In this document: positions 26,232 through 37,350 of the stretch, one piece after another
Numbering within the stretch: position 1 is the first letter of the stretch
Layout: each line of letters opens with the position of its first letter
Assembly: GCF_029633865.1 (NCBI RefSeq)
Contig: NC_079214.1
Span: forward strand, 28,961,333-29,025,332
Reading direction: 5' to 3'
Length of the DNA: 64,000 nt
Origin: Lampris incognitus
Lineage: Eukaryota > Chordata > Actinopteri > Lampriformes > Lampridae
Made by a program: the position numbers and the translations under genes
Notes under the pieces: generated by a model
What the model was told of the DNA's origin: nothing
What the model saw: the letters and a program-made list of their open reading frames with translations, nothing else
Database searches by the model: none

Positions 26232-26672
26232 AACGTCCAGGTAGTGTAGCGGTCTATTCCATTGCCTACCAACACGGGGATCGCCAGTTTGAATCCCCAT
26301 GTTACCTTGGGCTTGGTCGGGCGTCCCTACAGACACAATTGGCTGTGTCTGCGGATGGGAAGCCAGCTGTGGCTATGCATCCTGGTCGCTGCACTAGCGC
26401 CTCCTCTGGTCAGTCGGAGCACCTGTTTGGGGGGAGGGGGAACTGGGGGGAATACCATGATCCTCCCTCGCGCTATGTCCCACTGGCAAAACGCTTCACT
26501 GTCAGGTGAAAAGAAGCAGCTGGTGACTCCACATGTATCGGAAAAAGCATGTGGTAATCTGCAGCCCTCCCTGGATCGGCAGAGGGGGTGAGGCAACAAC
26601 CGCGATGGTTCCGAAGAGTGGGGTTTGGCTGGGTCCAACTTGGGAGAAAAAGGGGGACCCCCCCCCAAAAAA
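26232..26672 (+). mobile_element. tRNA-headed SINE, family B
   Basis: The head (GTCCAGGTAGTGTAGCGGTC at 26235) carries an A-box-like block, and a decayed B-box (AGTTTGAATCC) follows at about 26287. The body includes TTGGTCGGGCGTCCCTACAG, GCACTAGCGCCTCCTCTGGT and GACTCCACATGTATCGG. It ends in GAGAAAAAGGGGGA and a C/A-rich tail. Other copies: 46864-47705 (split) and 35529-35690 (3' end only). Confidence 0.85.
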
Positions 26673-27305
26673 GAGGCAGGAGCAGACATAAAGCTTGACA
26701 CATGGATAAACAAAAAAGATGTAGATGAAGAAATACAAGAGGGAGAGAGCGCGAACGGAGCGAGAGAGTGTTTGTAAGATAACTTGGCTTGAATGAGAGG
26801 GGAATGAGAGAAGGAAAGCAATAATGAGAATAGCATGGTAAAGGGGGGGGCTGGTGAGGGGAAAGATAGCAAAAGAGATTTAAAAAACAAATCTGAAAAA
26901 AAAACTAATTTTGTTCAACTGTTCTTTTCTTTTACTCAGTAAAGTGTCCCAGAGCTCTGGAAACACACAACATAAATATTATTATCATCATTATTAATGT
27001 TGTTGTTATTATTGCTAGAATAACAAAGTGTGTAAGAAAGAAAAAGGGTGCATGATGTAGTATAGCAAAGTGACAAGAGGGAGACAGATGGATGGGCTGA
27101 GGGGAGGTAGTGAAAGAAGCATATAGAACAGACAGAGTAAAACAGGAATATGAAAGACAAAGGGTCAGGAGTGAAAGATTAAGAGGAGTAAGAAACACGC
27201 CGAAAGTGAGGGAGATAGAAGGGGGGGGGGCAGACTGGAAAGTGAGGGAGGAAAAAGTGATGTGTTAAGAGAGAAATAGCCCAGAATGAGATGATGAAGA
27301 GAAAA
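26673..27305. other. Intergenic DNA, low complexity
   Basis: GA-rich and ATT-rich stretches (ATT/ATC runs at 26970-27020, poly-G runs at 26845 and 27222). No gene is seen. Confidence 0.5.
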
Positions 27306-29910
27306 CAAAAAAGTCAAGTCAAGTTTATTTATACAGCACATTTAAAACAACCACAGTTGAACCAAAGTGCTGCACAAGCTTAAAATACAATATAAAATAA
27401 GTGACACATGTGAATAAAAATATATGTAAAGAAAAAATAATAAAATAAATATAGAATACGAAGAATAAACCATAAGCGTAAAAGTATATTTGCACAATAA
27501 AATCGTGTTGTCAACTTGAATTGAATGCCAGCGAGAAGAAGTAGGTCTTTAACAAAGATTTAAAAGTCTCTAGGATCTGAGCAGATCTTACGTGTACTGG
27601 TAGATTGTTCCAGAGATCAGGGGCAGCCACTGCAAAGCCTCTGTCGCCCCTATTCTTAAGCCTGGATCTCGGAACATGTAAGAGCATCTGGTTTGTCGAC
27701 CTGAGCGCTCTGACTGGTGTATGATGATGTATTAGCTCAGATAAAAAAAGGTGGTGCCTGCCCATTTAAAGACTTAAAAAACAAGTAATAAAATCTGAAA
27801 CTGGATCCTAAAACAGACAAGAAGCCAACGAAGGGAGGCCAGTACAGGCGTTATGTGATCACGCCGTTTCTTTCCTGTCAGAAGGCGAGCAGCTGCATTT
27901 TCTACAAGCTGCAGGCGACGAAGCGACGACTGAGCTACACCAACATACAATGAATTACAATAATCCAAACGAGAGGTAATAAATGCATGAATTACCCTTT
28001 CAATGTCATTTGGAGGGAGACAGGCCTTTACTTTTCCAAGAAGTTGTAATTGTGAGCTTATTTGTTTATCAAAGTTAAAAGAGCCGTCAAATATCCCACC
28101 AAGATTCCTAACAGAAGAGGGACTTTAGGAAGCTAAAGGGCCAAGAGTGCTATCATAACCATCCAGAAGATCAGGTTGTCCATATACAATTATTTCAGTC
28201 TTATTTTGATTTAGTTTCAGGGAGTTTAACTCCATCCATGTTTTGACATCCTTTAAACAACTCAGCAAAGCCTATATAGAATCTCTGCTGTTTGTTTTTA
28301 GAGGCAGATAGATTTGCAAATCATCAGCAAAACTAAAAGACATATTATGTTTTTTAAAAATGTACCCCAAAGGCAGCATATACAATGAGAAGAGAATGGG
28401 GCCCAAAATGGATCCTTGAGGGACCCCACAGTTCAGTGGGGCTGCAGCTGAAGAGAATTGGTCTATATGGACAGTAAAGCTTCTATGTGACAGATAAGAC
28501 TTGAACCATTCTAGGGTAGTACCTTTAATGCCTACACACAGCTCAAGATGTGATAAAAGAATATTATGGTCAACCGTGTCGAAGTCAGCAGTCAGGTCCA
28601 AAAGCACCAGAACAGTAGAGTTCCCAGAGTCCACAGTTAAAAGAAGATAATTAAAAACTCTTAAAAGGGCTGTTTCAGTGCTGTGACGTGATTTGAAACC
28701 AGACTGGAACTTTTCAGAAATGTCATTAACTTCTAGGTGTGTTTGTAATTGTACATAAACTACTTTCTCTAAGACCTTTTTTTTTTACATGATGCTGGTC
28801 ATGTGGCTTGGGTCCTGGGCTGTTCTGGTGGCGTCTGGACACTGCTTGGAATCCTGCGCATCATATTCTACATACATTTTATAAGTCCATTATAATTCTG
28901 TTTATCCTCTTTCAATGTTGTATTTTGTAAATTGTGTAAACACAACATCCATTTCATGTTGTCCGTCTTGGGAGAGAGATCCCTCCTCTGTTGTTGCTCT
29001 CCCTGAGGTTTCTTCCTACTTTTTTCTCCCTGTTAAAGGTTTTTTTTTTTTTTAGGGAGTTGTTCTTTATCCGATGACAGGGTGTAAGGACAATATGTTG
29101 TGTTGCTGTAAGGCCTACTGAGGCAAATTTGTAATTTGTGATATTGGGCTATACAAATAAAATAGACTTGACTTGACTTTTGAAAGAAAAGGCAGCTTAG
29201 AAATTGGCCTAATGTTAGAAAGAACAGAGGGACCAAGATTGCTCTTTTTGATGAGGGGCTGTACTATAGCATGTTTGAAAGCAGCTGGAACACAGCCTGA
29301 GAGAAGAGAGGTGTTTATCAAATTTACAATGCAAGACCCAGCAGTGGTAAAAGCATCCTTCAACAGTCTGGTTGGAACACTGTCTAGGGGGCAATGTGAA
29401 GGCCTCGAATGCTTAACTATCTCACATACAAAGGAGAGGGACATGGGCTCAAACTGCTCTAAGACAGCTGGGCACATAGAATAAACAGCAGGATCTGAGG
29501 CCAAAGAAGATGGTGAGGCCCTAATAGTAGAGATCTTATCTGTAAAAACTTTTAAGAAATTCTTCACAGAGCGTGGGTGTTGGCATAATGCAAGGAGAAT
29601 CACGCCGATTTATAAGAGAGTTAATAGTATTAAAAAGAACCCGAGGCCTATGACAACTGTTGGACACGATTTGATAGAAACTGTGTTTTTGCAGATTTAA
29701 CGGCTCTCATGTGCTCTGATAAGCAGCCTCTTAGAATTCCTAAGGAGACATGAAGTTTGTCTTTCTTCCACTTTTTCTCAGCGCGTCTACATGCGCGTCT
29801 AAAAGTGCGGGTGGTGTCACTGAGCCATGGCTCTGTCACTGGTTTAGGGCGTTTGGTTGCAACAGGAGCAACCAAGTCCAGTATGTCAGAAAAAAGACAT
29901 GGCAAGAAAA
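27306..29910 (-). mobile_element. L2-clade LINE, 5'-truncated, interrupted
   Basis: Read on the minus strand from about 29905. A linker region (PVTEPWLSDTTRTFRRACRR) is followed by RT start motifs HCPLDSVPTRLLKDAF and SNIRPISKLPFLSK. After an insertion come VLLDLTADFDTVDHNILLSH (about 28600), CGVPQGSILGPILFSLYM (about 28430) and SFADDLQIYL (about 28320), the catalytic block. The C-terminal region has LQLVENAAARLLTGKKRRDH and AVAAPDLWNNLPVHVR. VLLDLxADFDTVDH is typical of L2. The 3' end is at about 27310 (CAAGTTTATTTATACAGCAC). The endonuclease is missing and several stops are present, so it is dead. Confidence 0.85.
28785..29172 (+). mobile_element. LINE 3' tail inserted in the L2, opposite strand
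   Basis: Ends in TTGGGCTATACAAATAAAAT, the same tail as at 38740-39215 and (reversed) 45346-46265. It lacks coding sequence, so it is a 5'-truncated copy or a SINE that borrows this tail. It interrupts the L2 reverse transcriptase between the two RT blocks. Confidence 0.75.
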
Positions 29911-30200
29911 GAAAGGTTTGAGGAAAAACAGTGAGAGAGTAGAGGGAGAGACACAGGGATCAGAGGAAGCAAAAAAAAAAGGGGGGGGGGCTGAAGCGAG
30001 ACAAGAGAATAGTGAAGGAAAAGTTAAGTAGTAAGCAGATTTCTAAACTGTGCCAAACATTAACAGCCTGTATTATTGAATAATTCATACATACAGGAAA
30101 AGAAGTTGTGGAGTTTGGCCTCAAGCCTGGCAGGTATACCGGGCTGTCTCCTCGGCACAATGCCTTCCTCAGTCGAGTGCCCATTCGAATGAACTGTGAA
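29911..30200. other. Intergenic DNA, no gene seen
   Basis: Purine-rich 29930-30020 (A and G runs), then unique DNA. Confidence 0.45.
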
Positions 30201-30204
30201 CAGA

Positions 30205-30400
30205 GATGGGCAGTATTTCAATTAAATGTATTTAAAATACATATGTTACGGCCACGGGTGTGTCCGTATAGTTTTCGTAACAACATATTTAATTACTTTT
30301 GAGTATTTTGCAATTTGTATTTTGCTGGACAGAAAAAAATAACATGTAATTTGTAACAAAATACTTTGAGCTTGTATTTGAAATACATAAAATACATTAT
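30205..30400. repeat. hAT-like element end
   Basis: CAGAGATGGGCAGTATTTCA followed by repeated TTTAAAATAC/AAATACATAAAATAC strings is typical of hAT ends in fish. It may be one end of the element whose transposase remnant lies at 33137-33523. The other end was not found. A 40-bp fold-back is inserted at 30243-30282. Confidence 0.4.
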
Positions 30401-31155
30401 TTAATGTGTCATTTTATTTTCAAATAAGACACATTTTTATCCCAACTGTAGAAAAAAAACCCATACAACAATTAGCATAATCAGTCTTTGGCTAAATGCA
30501 TGTGAATCACATGACAAGTCCTGTCAGGTCCAGCAACGCACTCATTGTGAACTACTGTATTTCATTTGTGTTCCTTGTGACCAGTAGCTTGAGGAAAGAA
30601 GCTGCTTTGGTGTTTGGTGCAAATTTCTCCTAAGATAAAGGTATGTAATCAAAATATGATCAGATATTGCGTACTAAGGCACGCTTTCTGAATGACTCTA
30701 AAATACAACAGAAGAAAAGAGCAATTACCAAACACGCGCTCTAGAACTGGCAAATATACTTACTAGCTAGCTAACATTACAGATATGCCCAGGCAGCCTT
30801 GAACATGGCATCTCGTGGTTAGTCATCATATGGGAAGCTTTATTAGAAAGATTAATTGTTAGCAACTTCTGTAGCTCAGGACAAAATTAATTTCTAGCAT
30901 AGCTATATGTAAGCGTTTTATAGTGGCCATTCTTAATAGTTGGCAGGGAAATAGCTTGCACAGCCCTCTTAAGGATAAGGATAAAATTTTACAGTGTCTG
31001 CTATGCCAGGGGATGTCAGGTTAATAGTCAGGTAAAAAAAAAAAACTCATCATAAGAAAGCAAGTCATTTATCAATTAAAAATCTTAAATTCTGATCTTT
31101 AAAGATATAAACAGTATTTACTGACGACTTCCGTGCATATACCATGTACGTGCTT
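30401..31155. other. Intergenic DNA, no gene seen
   Basis: AT-rich sequence without a supported feature; possibly internal hAT sequence. Confidence 0.4.
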
Positions 31156-31286
31156 GTGTCGGCCCGGAGATGGCCTGGCGGGCTGTCCAGGGTATCCCCC
31201 CGCCTGCTGCCAATAACTGCTGGGATAGGCTCCAGCATCCCAGCGACCTTGAAAGCAGGATAAGCGGTTTGGGTAATGGATGGATA
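31156..31286 (+). mobile_element. SINE family A, 3' fragment
   Basis: GTCGGCCCGGAGATGGCCTG through GGGATAGGCTCCAGCATCCC to GATAAGCGGTTTGGGTAATG; same body end as at 45618-45995. Confidence 0.85.
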
Positions 31287-31670
31287 GACGTTTTACAATA
31301 TGGATTACAGAGAGTTAATATAATTCAAAGGGAACTGACTCCATTCCTGGATAATGCTTAAGTAACACATAATAAATGACTGTGTTTTAGTGGCTATTTT
31401 GTGAGAAACTTTTCACCCGTTTGCTGGTAGGTGAAGGTGAAAGTTTGTCGACAATACTATTCATGTCGTTGACATTTATCCATGGTAAATCTTGCAGGCA
31501 TCGTGAAAAATATGCCATTGTCAATAGCACACGCCAACAAACAGGAAACTGGTATGACCGCTGCAGTAGAAACCGGAAGTCAGTGGACCTGAACCCAACG
31601 AGAGTCAAACAGATACAAAACATGCTTATTTCTGTTATAACAACAACACTTTTAATGAGATAGCCGTTAA

Positions 31671-32035
31671 CAGTAGGCTTAACAGTGTAATATTCTGACA
31701 TTTTTCTGACAATGAATGGACTGTAATAAATAGAAAAGAACAAGGTAGCACAATTATAATAACAGCAGCACACAGTTCAATAAACGAACAATTTAAATGA
31801 AAATAAATGATTGCTGGGATAGGCTCCAGCATCCCCGCAACCCTGAGTAGGATAAGTGGTTAGGATAATGGATGGATGGATGGATAAATGAATGGCCTTA
31901 TATAGAATAAAATTAACTGTAATATACAGAACAAGGCAGAGCGCAGTTATAATAATGGCAGCACAGCACACATTTTAATAAACAATTTCTTTCCAAACAT
32001 TCAAATAGGAATAAATAAATGATGCCGGGGGAGTA
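31671..32035. repeat. Imperfect direct repeat, with SINE A scrap between
   Basis: About 31671-31810 and 31893-32030 share a diverged unit (GAACAAGG...CAGCACA, then AATAAAC and AATAAATGAT). The SINE A tail scrap (GGGATAGGCTCCAGCATCCC) lies between them at 31812-31885. Confidence 0.55.
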
Positions 32036-32399
32036 ACACACGGAACATTCAAATATAATTTTAGGATCTTTATTCCGATAGTAAAAATAAAAGGTAAGGG
32101 GTTCACAACATCCCCTGATGCCCATGAACCAGCCCCCAGCTATGGGTTAAATAGTGCCACTGCCTAGTGGATACCTCCGGAGAGGAATAGGCTAGGGGAG
32201 TAAATCCCTACAGAAAACAGTGCTGTTGTTTTTTGTTTTGTTTTGTTTTTTATTTTTCTTGCCCTTTTGTATCTGTCCAAGTCGGAGAGTACTGCTGGTG
32301 TCGTGTGGCTACCGCTTCTCCTTCTCTTAGCCCCCCTTCGCACCCACCCCTGTATGTTTGTGTTATGTTTATCCATTGTCTTGTTTCACCGCCGTTTAC

Positions 32400-32470
32400 T
32401 GTAAAGCGACTCTGAGTGTTAGAAAAAGCGCTATATAACTTTATTATTATTATAATTATTATTAACCCAC
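32400..32470 (+). repeat. LINE/SINE 3' tail with (ATT)n
   Basis: TGTAAAGCGACTCTGAGTGT then AAGCGCTATATAACTTTATT and an ATT run, a very common teleost retroposon tail. The upstream 180 bp (from about 32225) may belong to it. Confidence 0.6.
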
Positions 32471-33136
32471 TTTAGCTCTGTGAGTGTGAGAGGTTTTTTT
32501 TTTTTGGAGGGAACAACCGCTTCAATTAAATGCAGCTCGAAATATAAAAATGACTTGTATAAATCCAAATCCAAATACGAATAATTACGGCGGTGGTAGC
32601 TTCTATGGATAAACATAAATAGTATTTTTATGTTTATCCAAACACCACTCTTCGTATTCACAAATTAAAATACAATGAGAAAATATAGAAATAAAACAAT
32701 CTCTATTACACTGTTGTACTAGCGGTAGCCTATTCCCTTGAAGTCTACAACAGCGAAATCAATTAGCTAACTCTTGTTCTTATGCACAAACATACATATG
32801 CAACTCAAAGTTATACAAATAAACAAAACAAAACTCTTGTCGTTTGATTCACATTTGTAAAGGGTTTTAACAAACCTCAAAGGTCGAAAGATCTTATGGC
32901 GGACACAAAACCCACGTTATCATCTGGTCTGCAATCGTTCACCTTCTCTGCTCTGCATGGTCCAAAAAAACTAAAATGTGGCCACAACGAAATGTTCACT
33001 TCCTGCCAGCGTGATACCGTCAGCGACACGCGTCCCAGTCTTAAAGCGACAGCAACATACATGTCAATATAACAGAAATAGGGACTTGAATCGTGGTTTC
33101 CGAGTTTATAAGGATTTAAATTAGTTTCTTTACATT

Positions 33137-33523
33137 CTACACTGATACTTCTGATATACTGATACAAGCTACTCGCTTGTAATTTGGAAAGGTGAAGGCA
33201 TCCGCTGCTTCTCTGAGCTGTTGTGCATTGTTGATTCCCATATGGCTCACCTCTATTACTTTGGTTTCCAATACGAAGGCACAGAGTTCCCACTCCTGAG
33301 TTGAAAAGTGACAGGTGGCAGCCATGTACACCTCCATACTAACCGAGGTCCAGATGTCTGTTGTGAAACCTAAGACATTTGAGTTTTCAATGAGAGTGTA
33401 GATTTCGTCTCGCACATTGCTGTACTTCAGAGAAAGGGCGTGTGAAATACTGGAGCATTTGGGTACAGTGTAGTCGGGCTCCATCTTCTTCATTAATTTT
33501 CTGAAGCCTTCGCCTTCGACTAC
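33137..33523 (-). pseudogene. hAT transposase remnant
   Basis: Minus-strand reading of about 120 residues: MKKMEPDYTVPKC, then LIENSNVLGFTTDIWTS and VYMAATCHFSTQEWEL. The FTTDIWTS block followed by a Y-M-A-x-T-x-H-F strand is characteristic of hAT (ZBED-type) transposases, a DDE enzyme with an RNase-H fold. The coding sense continues up to the edge of the BEL LTR at 33524 and is cut there, so the LTR inserted into an older hAT copy. The C-terminal half is not recognisable. A ZBED-like host gene is unlikely because no exon structure is seen. Confidence 0.7.
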
Positions 33524-33856
33524 TGTAGGAAAGCCCTTGTTAAGAAGAGGAGTTTAGTTTGGCTCCCGCTTGCATTACTAGCATTGTGCACTCACTTCAG
33601 GTTACTGGCCCTTTAAGAAATACAGAGACTTTCCGGTTCTAACCAGCTTTCTCAGTCCGTCGGTCTGCTAGTGAGCTACAGTTTGCCTCTTCCATTTCGA
33701 GGAAATTGTGTGTCACTGACAGATACAACCACATTCTTCAAATAAATATCCTCAAACTGAAGCTCCGCCTCCGTGACTCTCTAAACGGAGTCACACTGCC
33801 ATAGTGTTCGCCAGCTCTATTCAGTGCATCTGTAGAGGCCCTAGACCTCTGTCATA
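33524..33856 (+). repeat. 5' LTR of a BEL/Pao element
   Basis: Begins TGTAGGAAAGCCC and ends CCTAGACCTCTGTCA(TA). Directly after it comes TTGGTCCTTCGAGCCGGGTG, a primer-binding and leader sequence seen in vertebrate BEL elements. A related, longer LTR stands alone at 19318-19784. The exact 3' border (CA at 33854 or ATA at 33856) is uncertain. Confidence 0.75.
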
Positions 33857-34880
33857 TTGGTCCTTCGAGCCGGGTGGAGCTCCTTCAAGGCGCTATGGTA
33901 GACCAGGACACCACAGAGACATCGGCTCATCCCCACAGAGAGCGACACCTATCACGCCACCTACGTGACTTCGAGGCGGGCTATGAACCTCAACCACAAG
34001 ACGAACCTCCAAAGGTTCTATCCCACGCATCACAGCACTGGGCTAGCAAGACGAGGGCCCCATCTATGAGGAGCGAGCACCACATCAGTCGATCTCATCC
34101 AGACACCTGGCGAGTGAGCCAAGGGCTCCATCTAAGGGTAGTAGGTCCTCACGTCAATCAATTCCTAGGACCGCCACCAGGTCCGGTGTTGGCTCCCTTC
34201 GTTCATCTGTGGGTGTATACCCCCAACATGCTCTGTCACCAGTCCAGGAAGCTATCCTTCAGGAGAGTATCCACTGCCTGGAGCTCAAGGAGTTACAGTG
34301 CCAGGTCCTAGAAGACTACAACACTGATTTGGAGTGTCAGCGCCTCAACGCCCGGGCCTGGGAAGCACAGCGCCAACAGCGGGTGGCACAAGAAGAAGCA
34401 CAACGCCTACAGCAGGAGGCACAAGTTGCATGGGAAGCTATCGCCAAACAACTTGACAGGAAGAGGTGACTGAAGAAGAAGGACCTTAAGGTAGCCAAGC
34501 TGGTCATCTCACTCCTCCAAGAACCAGAGATGGAGGGACCACATAGCAGTGCATCGACCACAAGGAGCTTCTACTCTCTACCAGTGATGAATGCTCCATC
34601 CGCCAATGCTCCTGCAGGGTTACTGCATCAATCCATCTCTCATCTACATTCTGCACCTCCTCCCGTGCTGCCAGCAGTATCTAAGCTGACTTATCCTCTG
34701 AGTTGCAGCATCATGCAGTGGCACCCGTGCCTCTAGCGCATCCTACTGTACCACAGAGCATGCATCCCCCACCGGCTCACCCCGCTGTTGTTACTTCAGT
34801 GATGCACCCTCCAGCACAGGCGATGTCGACCTCCGCTGCAGCCCCTGTGTCGTTGTATCCTGCTCCCATTGTACCTTGGA
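33857..34880 (+). pseudogene. BEL/Pao gag-like region, broken
   Basis: Plus-strand frames 33874-34311 and 34209-34469 follow the BEL LTR. The second is rich in Gln, Glu and Arg (ARAWEAQRQQRVAQEEAQRL), a coiled-coil segment, and is followed by a Pro/Ala/Ser-rich stretch to about 34875. It is called gag from its place after LTR and primer site rather than by motif. The frame is interrupted and runs head-on into a pol fragment of the opposite strand at about 34877. Confidence 0.5.
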
Positions 34881-35540
34881 TGAGCAGCTTTGTCAGGGGA
34901 TGGTGTGGACCCAAGACGATTGGGTGAATGGCGTCCATCTCCAAGTTCTCGGGTCTGTGCAGTCTACCGCCTACTCTGAGGAGATGTGTAGCCTTGTCAT
35001 ACTCCGGAGATAGAGAGCCCAAGTGACTGTCTGAGGGAAGCGACCGGTCGGACTTGAGAGCCTTGATCTCATCTGGGAATGAGTCCAGCTGGGCTCGTTC
35101 AAGGAGGACCTTCTCAGCATTGAGGTAGTCGGCTGCTTCACAAGGCTGATCTGCGGTCTGGGCATCAGACACTGCGTGAAGGGACCTGACTGTTACTTGG
35201 ACAAGCTCTTTCCATGAAGAGACGTCTTCGATGGCAGGGAGCTGAGGACCGGGAGAGATGGTTAAATTACAGATTATGGCGGACTTCTTCAGTTCGCTGT
35301 CATCAACCTCAGGATGAGCAGAGGGCATAGTAGGCCACTGATCTTCAGGTAAGTAGAGGAACTCTGGACCTTGGTGCCATTGATGTAGTTGAGCCAATTC
35401 CTCCAGGGTTAGACCCCAAGTGATGTCATCTGCTGGAATTGTGACAGAGTTCATGTATCTCCAACTATTGGGCTCAGTCAGGTTCTGGATTTCCACGACT
35501 TGTGTACCCAGAAAGACTTTATATCTACACATGGCAACTC
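34877..35540 (-). pseudogene. BEL/Pao pol fragment (before integrase), inverted
   Basis: Minus-strand reading of about 220 residues containing ITWGLTLEELAQLHQWHQGP, AEKVLLERAQLDSFPDEIKA and LLRVGGRLHRPENLE...HPIVL. These mark the part of Pao-type pol between RNase H and integrase, including the start of the integrase zinc-binding region. It is in the opposite orientation to the gag-like region next to it, so the element is rearranged. RT and the integrase core are absent. The open frame runs on into a SINE B tail at the other end, which is not part of the protein. Confidence 0.8.
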
Positions 35541-35690
35541 CACATGTATCGGCAGAAGCATGTGGTAGTCTGCAGCCCTCCCCGGCTTGGCAGAGGGGGT
35601 GGAGCAGCAACCGGGGATGGCTCGGAAGTGTGGGGTAATTGGTCAGGTACAATTGAGGAGAAAAAGGGGGGGAAAATCCAAAAGAAAAAA
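35529..35690 (+). mobile_element. SINE family B, 3' fragment
   Basis: CAACTCCACATGTATCGGCA, then CTGCAGCCCTCCCCGGCTTG and GAGAAAAAGGGGGGG; same as the 3' part of 26232-26672. Confidence 0.85.
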
Positions 35691-35699
35691 AAAGGTGCT

Positions 35700-36640
35700 C
35701 ATTGTCTGGAGCCTCTGGTCTGCACCACCCTTGGCTGTTGCTTTAAGGGCTGAGTCCACATCATCACCGACCTCGCACCACTCCGACTCTTTGTTGGCAA
35801 CAGTCCACAAAACCCAACGATGTTCTGATGGTCTACTTTGGGGTGTAGCTCATGGTGCTTGGAGGGTCTGGGCACCGTGGGGTGTCTCCAGGCCTAGCTC
35901 CTCCTCTGTCTCACCAGGTGCTTTATCAGGCACTTGCACAGTGCATTGCACCACTTGCTCCTTCCTCAAGCAGCCCTCTTGGTCTGGTGTCTGGTGGATC
36001 TTTAGACCTCTTGGGTTTTTACAGACCTCGCCACATCTGCAGTCTGCACTTGTAGTCATTTGCTCATTAGCTTGGGTCATTAACAGTATGTCTGTCCATT
36101 TGGGATGCTTATCCCCGCCCCCTCAGGTACCCCTGGGAGTATTTCTCTGAAAGGCTCTTCATAGCATGTTTGTGGGTGCTTCATCTGGAGCGCTGCAGCT
36201 TGGGATGCTAACCCTCCCTGCCCCAGTTGCTGTCTCTTCGAGCTGTCCACTGTCTCTCCAGTTGTCACCACACTATTCGCAGTTGTCATCCAGCCTTTTC
36301 CTGGAAGTCATTGGTATCACGATATTGTCTTAGTTCTTTAATACACCATGTAGTGCAATCTGGACACACCAGCAGTAATGAACCTGGGGTCATCAGATGT
36401 TTAGGGTCTTCAAATCAGATACCCTCATCCGAGCGACCCAACCAGGTGTGATTAAGCCCTGACTTGTGTCCAGGTGGCACATTATGACACGCATCACCCC
36501 TCTTCACCCAGAGCCAATGGGAAGCCTTTTCAGCAGCTTCCAAATGTTCCTGATGGCTTCCACAATGATACTGTGCTGTATACTGTCTACTAACTTTCAT
36601 TCCTAAGTATTTAAGCTCAGCAAGGCCGACCATGTTTGTG
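35700..36640 (-). pseudogene. N-terminal part of a zinc-finger LINE, degenerate
   Basis: Minus-strand readings with CRCGEVCKNPRGLKIHQ (about 36035) and, after a stop, ANKESEWCEVGDDVDSALKA and GGADQRLQTMST (about 35720-35800). A Cys-rich finger of the form CxCxxxCKNxRGLKIH followed by an acidic linker and RLQTM is what I know from N-termini of fish non-LTR elements that carry zinc fingers before RT. Upstream (36415-36633) is another open stretch (HNVPPGHKSGLNHTWLGRSD) probably of the same element. The RT itself is absent. Confidence 0.5.
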
Positions 36641-37127
36641 TCTGTCTGTTCCTACCTCTAAGTTTATCTCTGTCTTTGTCTGTCTGTATTTTGTAAGCAC
36701 ACATGCACACATGCACAAAAACAAACACACATACACACAATAGACAGCAACTCATGCCAGTAGGATGTTTGTCTACCAACCATCTGTAAAATAGACCAGC
36801 TGAGCCACTTGAATGAGTCATGCATTTGAATGCTATGGGCATTACAGTGTCTGTGGTTTTGTGCTTGTTCTCACGTGCATGTGTAAGTCGCACATGATTG
36901 TGTGTGTGTGTGTGTGTTTGCATGAGTGTGTGCAGGCCTTTGAGTATTTCCTATTGACAGTCCCCCATTTTGATGTTTCTGTGTTTGCATGCATGAGTAT
37001 ATCCATCCAGTGGGCTGCAACTGCTTTCTATCTACCTATCTACCTTTAACATCTTTACTTCCATTCATTCAACAATAGAACAATTATACTGACCAAAAAA
37101 ACGAGCTTGCAGGTGTTATGTAAAGTA
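36641..37127. other. Intergenic DNA, CA/TG-rich
   Basis: CA-rich at 36698-36740 and TG-rich at 36897-36930. No gene is seen. Confidence 0.5.
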
Positions 37128-37350
37128 GTGGATAAACAAAGACAGTCGTCTAAGGAGTAGGGAGACCCCCCTTCAACACCAGGGCCTGGGTTCAAACCCT
37201 CCATGCTGGCAATCATTGGTCCTGCTGAAGTGCATTTGAGCAACATGCTAAAATTGTAACTTCCTCCAGGGGCATCATTGTGGAGCTGAACCTGCAGTCT
37301 GTTTTCTCTGTAGTCAGGCTGAGGCTGGGATGAATTCCTCCTGTAGGGAT
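37128..37350 (+). mobile_element. tRNA-headed SINE, family D
   Basis: B-box-like GGTTCAAACCC at about 37190, then CTGAAGTGCATTTGAGCAA, GTAACTTCCTCCAGGGGCAT, GCTGAACCTGCAGTCTG and TAGGGATCAATAAAATAGCA, the typical body and tail of a widespread teleost SINE. Confidence 0.7.

Noticed and set aside
26232..26320. tRNA-like sequence with A- and B-box
   Set aside because: It is the head of SINE family B: the tRNA fold is decayed and the body of the SINE follows directly. The same applies to heads at 45995, 46864, 47509, 41260 and 37190.
33137..33493. ZBED-like host gene
   Set aside because: The frame is short, truncated by a BEL LTR and without exon context; a hAT remnant is simpler.
34777..35652. 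291-residue minus-strand frame as a host gene
   Set aside because: Its middle matches Pao-type pol, its start lies in a SINE tail and its end in the gag-like region of the opposite strand.
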